Source: Harmothoe impar
Lineage: Eukaryota > Annelida > Polychaeta > Phyllodocida > Polynoidae
Length of the DNA: 64,000 bases
Direction of reading: 5' to 3'
Assembly: GCA_947462335.1 (NCBI GenBank)
Contig: OX381707.1
Span: 86,859,606 to 86,923,605 of the forward strand
In this document: in pieces, positions 60,181-64,000 of the stretch
How the letters are laid out: the number at the start of each line of letters is the position of its first letter
Position numbering within the stretch: the stretch's first letter is position 1
Notes under the pieces: generated by a model
What the model was told of the DNA's origin: nothing
Database searches by the model: none
What the model saw: the letters and a program-made list of their open reading frames with translations, nothing else
Made by a program: the position numbers and the translations under genes

Positions 60181-61005
60181 ATGAACAGGTCATTTTCTGC
60201 AAATATTCACCTAGGTGGTTGACAAACCTTTGATAAGTGATTCTTATGCAGTTTTTTCCAGAGACAGAGTGCATATTAAGACACCTAATTAGCAAATCAT
60301 AATATGGTGGCCAAAATAGCATGTTGGCAATGCTAGAATACCATAAAATGAGTCTGAATCTTCTAAAACTGGTGGACATTTGCTACCAATTTGGACCCCA
60401 CAGAGAGTTGACGATTGGCTATGGGTAACAGTCAGTTCATCTGATGCGTTGTTTCATGCAAACTGGGCAATTGTCACCATAAACAGTGATCCTGATATAG
60501 AGGGGAGTTGGCCTGCATCCATCACCTCACAATAGATATAGCTCTGTGGTGTATAAGTTATTTATCCTGCACCCATTGTCTTTTTTCCTGCAGCTAGATA
60601 TATTTGGTTACCATATGTATGTATGTAGCTACTCCTTATCACAGAGGCCTCTTCCCTCAATGCTAATGATGTCTTAAACATTTACTGTACAGTACCTTAT
60701 ACATGTAGTATACGTATATTGTGTACCACACAAGAGAGAGTTGTGAGCTATTAAACATTAAGTTTTTTCCATGTTTGGGGTGTATCTTTGCTTCCCTACC
60801 TCTGGCTGATTATGGTTCCTTTCTCTCCATGCCCCCCCTCTCTCTCTTTCCCTCAATATTAATCTCTCAATCTCCCTCTCTCATACTACGCCTATTCCTA
60901 ATGTTATCCAACCTTGGTGGACAGCAGCAGTGTAGTGCAGTGGGGCAGTAAGTGGCAGGGGGTGTACCTGCTGCAGTAGCTCCCAGGGGAGGGCCGTGAC
61001 CTGAC
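60181..61005. other. Intergenic, nothing recognised
   Basis: AT-rich sequence turning pyrimidine-rich (CTCTCTC, CCCTC) near 60830-60890. No gene or element ends seen. Confidence 0.5.
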
Positions 61006-61556
61006 ATGAGGAGGGAAGTCTCTGGGCCTCTACTCCCCACCACTCAGGGGTCTCTGGGCGTCTACTCCCCACCACTCAGGGGGCGTCTACTCCCCACCAC
61101 TCAGGGGGTCTCTGGGCATCTACTCCCCACCACTCAAGGGGTCTCCGGGCGTCTACTCCCCACCACTCAGGGGGTCTCTGGGCATCTACTCCCCACCACT
61201 CAGGGGGTCTCTGGGCGTCTACTCCCGACCACTCAGGGGGCATCTACTCCCCACCACTCAGGGGTCTCTGGGCGTCTACTCCCCACCACTCAGGGGGTCT
61301 CCGGGCATCTACTCCCCACCACTCAGGGGGTCTCTGGGCGTCTACTCCCCACCACTCAGGGGGTATCTACTCCCCACCACTCAGGGGTCTCTGGGCGTCT
61401 ACTCCCCACCACTCAGGGGGCGTCTACTCCCCACCACTCAGGGGGTCTCTGGGCACCTACTCCCCACCACTCAGGGGGCGTCTACTCCCCACCACTCAGG
61501 GGGTCTCTGGGAGTTTACTCCCCACCACTCAGGGGGTCTCTTGGCGTCTCTGGGCT
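61006..61556. repeat. GC-rich minisatellite
   Basis: About 17 copies of a 24-33-bp unit with core TCTACTCCCCACCACTCAGG and variable GGGTCTCTGGGCG. It is fully open in one plus-strand frame (188 codons) because unit lengths are multiples of three, but the product is only a tandem repeat. Confidence 0.95.
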
Positions 61557-61564
61557 AGCTAGGT

Positions 61565-64000
61565 TTAGCTAGGGAGGCATGCAGAGAAGCAAAAAAGGGT
61601 TATTTCCAGGAAAAATTCAATAATAATAAAAAGGACCCTAAGGATTATTGGAAAGCCATTAATGAGTTAATAAACCCCGGCCCTAAGAATATAAAATTCA
61701 ATTTAATTAATCATACTAACAATACACCAATAGCTGACAGGGAAACTGCAGACTTCATTAACACTTTTTTCGCAGAAATTGGATCGAACTTAGCTAGAAA
61801 TATGAACGCACCCTGGACCTATCAAGGTGAGCAGCCAGATAGTGTCTTTAGCTTCAGAGTATGTAACACAGAAGACATAATCCCCCTCATTAGAAAAATA
61901 AAAGTTGACAAATCATCAGGAGTGAAGCATATCTCAACGAAGGCACTTAAAGATGCAATGTTAGCTGTCCCTTATTTAATTACACATATAGTAAATTTAG
62001 TTATTAAATCCTGTACCTTCCCAAAGACATGGAAAAAGGCCTTGGTATCCCCCTTGCCAAAGGGAGGGGACACGTCCAATGTCAGCAACCTACGCCCAAT
62101 CTCAATATTGCCTCTCCCCTCTAAAATCACAGAAAAAATTATGCATAAACAAATTATAACCTACCTCAATGAAGAAAATATATTAAATGAAAACCAAGAT
62201 GGATTTAGGCCAAATAGAAGCACATTAAACAGTTTGACAAAATCAACAGACAATATTTATCAGGGACTTAATCTGGATCAGTGCACAACAGCCATATTTT
62301 TAGACTTCAAAAAAGCGTTCGATACTTTAGACCACAAAATTTTAGCAAAAAAAGCAGAAAAAATAGGCTTTGATCATAGTGCAGTGGCACTGGTCACAGA
62401 CTATCTAATGGATAGGAAACAATCCACCAAAGCTAATGGTACAACCTCAAGTGAAAAAATACTAACATGTGGCGTCCCTCAAGGTTCTGTACTAGGCCCT
62501 CTACTATTCTTGCTATATATCAATGACATGAATCTATCTCTAAATTTTCTAAATTGCCAACACTATGCAGATGACACTGTCATTTACCTTAACCACCCCC
62601 CTGCAGACCCCACTATAGTAAGAAAAATTAATTTTGATTTAGAAAAAATTTCCACATGGTGCATTGAAAATAAGCTTTCATTAAATACTAAAAAAACAAA
62701 AGCCATGAATTTCTCTACAAAAACTCTGGACAATATTTGGATAAAACCACTTCTCAGGATAAATGGTGACATAGTAGAATTTGCCCCTACATACAAATAC
62801 CTTGGCATGACGCTAGACAACAAGCTTAACTTCAAAAAACATATTGATATATTAGAGAAAAATATAGACTACAAATCATATTTATTTAGACATTCTAGGA
62901 AAAACATGAATGAGAAAGCAGCAGTAGATGTTCTCAAAACCATGATTCTTCCGGTAACGGATTATGGGGATATCTGCTATATGACTGCTAACAAAACTCA
63001 TGTTGCTAAGGTGCAAAATGCTATAAACAAATCACTAAGAACGGCACTTTGTCACGGAGGTACGACAAACACAGAAAAATTGTTAAAAGTAGCTGAGTTA
63101 AACTACATGGAGGATAGGAGGGAGCAGCATTTGTCTCATAAAGCCTTCATACAATCCCTAAATATCAACCTCATAGACAGGAGACCCATACGAACTAGGG
63201 CCCACGATGAAAGGTTACTGAAGGTCACCAGGCCTCTAAATCCTGTTTACAGGAAAAGCTTAGAGTACAGATTATCAACAAGATGGAACTCTTTTGAGAT
63301 AGAAACAAGAGCAATTCATATGGAAAATCAATTCCGCCAATGGAACGATGACATTTACAAAGCTAAAATCAAGGCCTTCCCAGATATCCCAAGGGTTGAG
63401 CGTTGAGCCCCCCCCCCCCCCTGTTGGGCCCCCACATCCCCAATTTTGCACACACATCCCCAGTACACCCTACCTGAAACATAAGTGCAACAAACCCTCA
63501 AGTAAGCCCTTGCATATGTACTCATATATATGGGTGTGTCTCTAATGATACACACCTATATATATAGGGTAATTTATTTTGTCTAGTTAACTATAACTAG
63601 ATAAACATGTTTCTCTACAAACTCTCACTCATGAACTTTCTTCACTCTACCCATTGCTATTACCTAGCATGGGTTCTATCCCTCTCTTCTACTCCTTCAT
63701 AAAGAAGGAAAACTATGCATAGATGTATATACTAACCTAATACATGGTTTTGGACCACTAGAGATAGTATAAAATTCTAACAAAAGCATTTACAATACCA
63801 TGGTTAGGTAAGTTATACATAGCAGGAACAGGCTCCTTAATGAGCCCTTTTCTGCTATAAACCTTAAAAAAGGCTTAGTTGCCTTTATTATTTCCGCCCA
63901 TCGGAACAAATACTGGTGTCTGTTTAATACGGTCTTCTAGGCCATACATTCTTGCCAGGATAAATAAATGAAATTCAAATCAAATCAAATCAGTCTACTC
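61565..64000 (+). mobile_element. 5'-truncated non-LTR retrotransposon (CR1/L2-like)
   Basis: Begins inside the reverse transcriptase ORF just after the minisatellite and runs to the window end, where ATTCAAATCAAATCAAATCA may be its microsatellite-like 3' tail. The 3' UTR (63407-64000) has a (C)14 run directly after the stop and no other gene. Confidence 0.85.
61591..63406 (+). CDS. LINE reverse transcriptase (partial)
   Basis: Open from at least 61591 to the stop at 63404-63406; the first ATG is at 61802, but homologous-looking sequence (REAKKGYFQEKF) lies upstream in the same frame, so this is the 3' part of a longer ORF2 whose endonuclease domain is missing. RT motifs in order: FRPNRST, FLDFKKAFDTLDH, CGVPQGSVLGPLLFLLYIND, and the catalytic YADDT. 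The C-terminal part is the usual thumb region. No internal stop or frameshift was seen, so truncation was recent. The clade is uncertain (CR1, L2 or a relative). Confidence 0.93.

Noticed and set aside
61006..61572. 188-codon plus-strand ORF
   Set aside because: Pure minisatellite translation with no start context or domain.

Overview
The window is animal nuclear DNA: spliced genes, one tRNA-like locus with Pol III boxes, many minisatellites, MITE-like inverted repeats, a Ty3/gypsy LTR retrotransposon and a LINE. The best guess is an amphioxus (Branchiostoma). The reasons are a CYP3/CYP5-type P450 gene with almost vertebrate exon sizes, heavy MITE and minisatellite load, and minisatellites that cover intron-exon boundaries, which I recall being described as 'mirage' minisatellites in the amphioxus Adh gene. 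This assignment is inference.

Layout. 1-3581: non-coding repeat block (R1), inverted relative to blocks at 46-53.6 kb and 54.5-60.2 kb. 3582-15514: a minus-strand Ty3/gypsy element with 540-bp LTRs, a gag broken by one in-frame stop, a full-length pol whose RT motif is YLED instead of YxDD, and an extra 803-residue downstream ORF with its own CCAAT/GC/TATA-type promoter. Its 5' LTR is cut off and followed by a second copy of the left flank plus a complete LTR, as if two alleles had been joined. 18183-31015: a complete 14-exon minus-strand P450 gene (507 codons, all phases consistent); three of its introns carry minisatellites starting at the 3' splice site of exons 4, 7 and 12. 31-36 kb: intergenic sequence with a decayed tandem duplicate of the P450 5' end. 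36.8-38.9 kb: a 44-bp satellite-like array. 40091-43440: a 3.35-kb DNA transposon with about 510-bp terminal inverted repeats. 44585-45805: a fucosyltransferase (GT10) coding exon on the plus strand. 46.7-47.4 kb: an array of about 25 copies of an NF-E2/ARE-like 26-mer. 47.7-53.6 and 54.5-60.2 kb: two direct, diverged copies of a non-coding block, the second preceded by an almost identical fragment of the fucosyltransferase exon. 61.0-61.6 kb: a GC-rich minisatellite. 61565-64000: a 5'-truncated non-LTR retrotransposon (CR1/L2-like).

The two host genes are unrelated in function: the P450 is predicted to be an ER-anchored oxidative enzyme (or an atypical one, since its I-helix threonine is Asn), and the fucosyltransferase a Golgi enzyme. 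The most notable observations are the tandemly multiplied splice acceptors in the P450 gene and the internally promoted accessory ORF in the retrotransposon. Everything here was read by eye; no alignment or database search was run.
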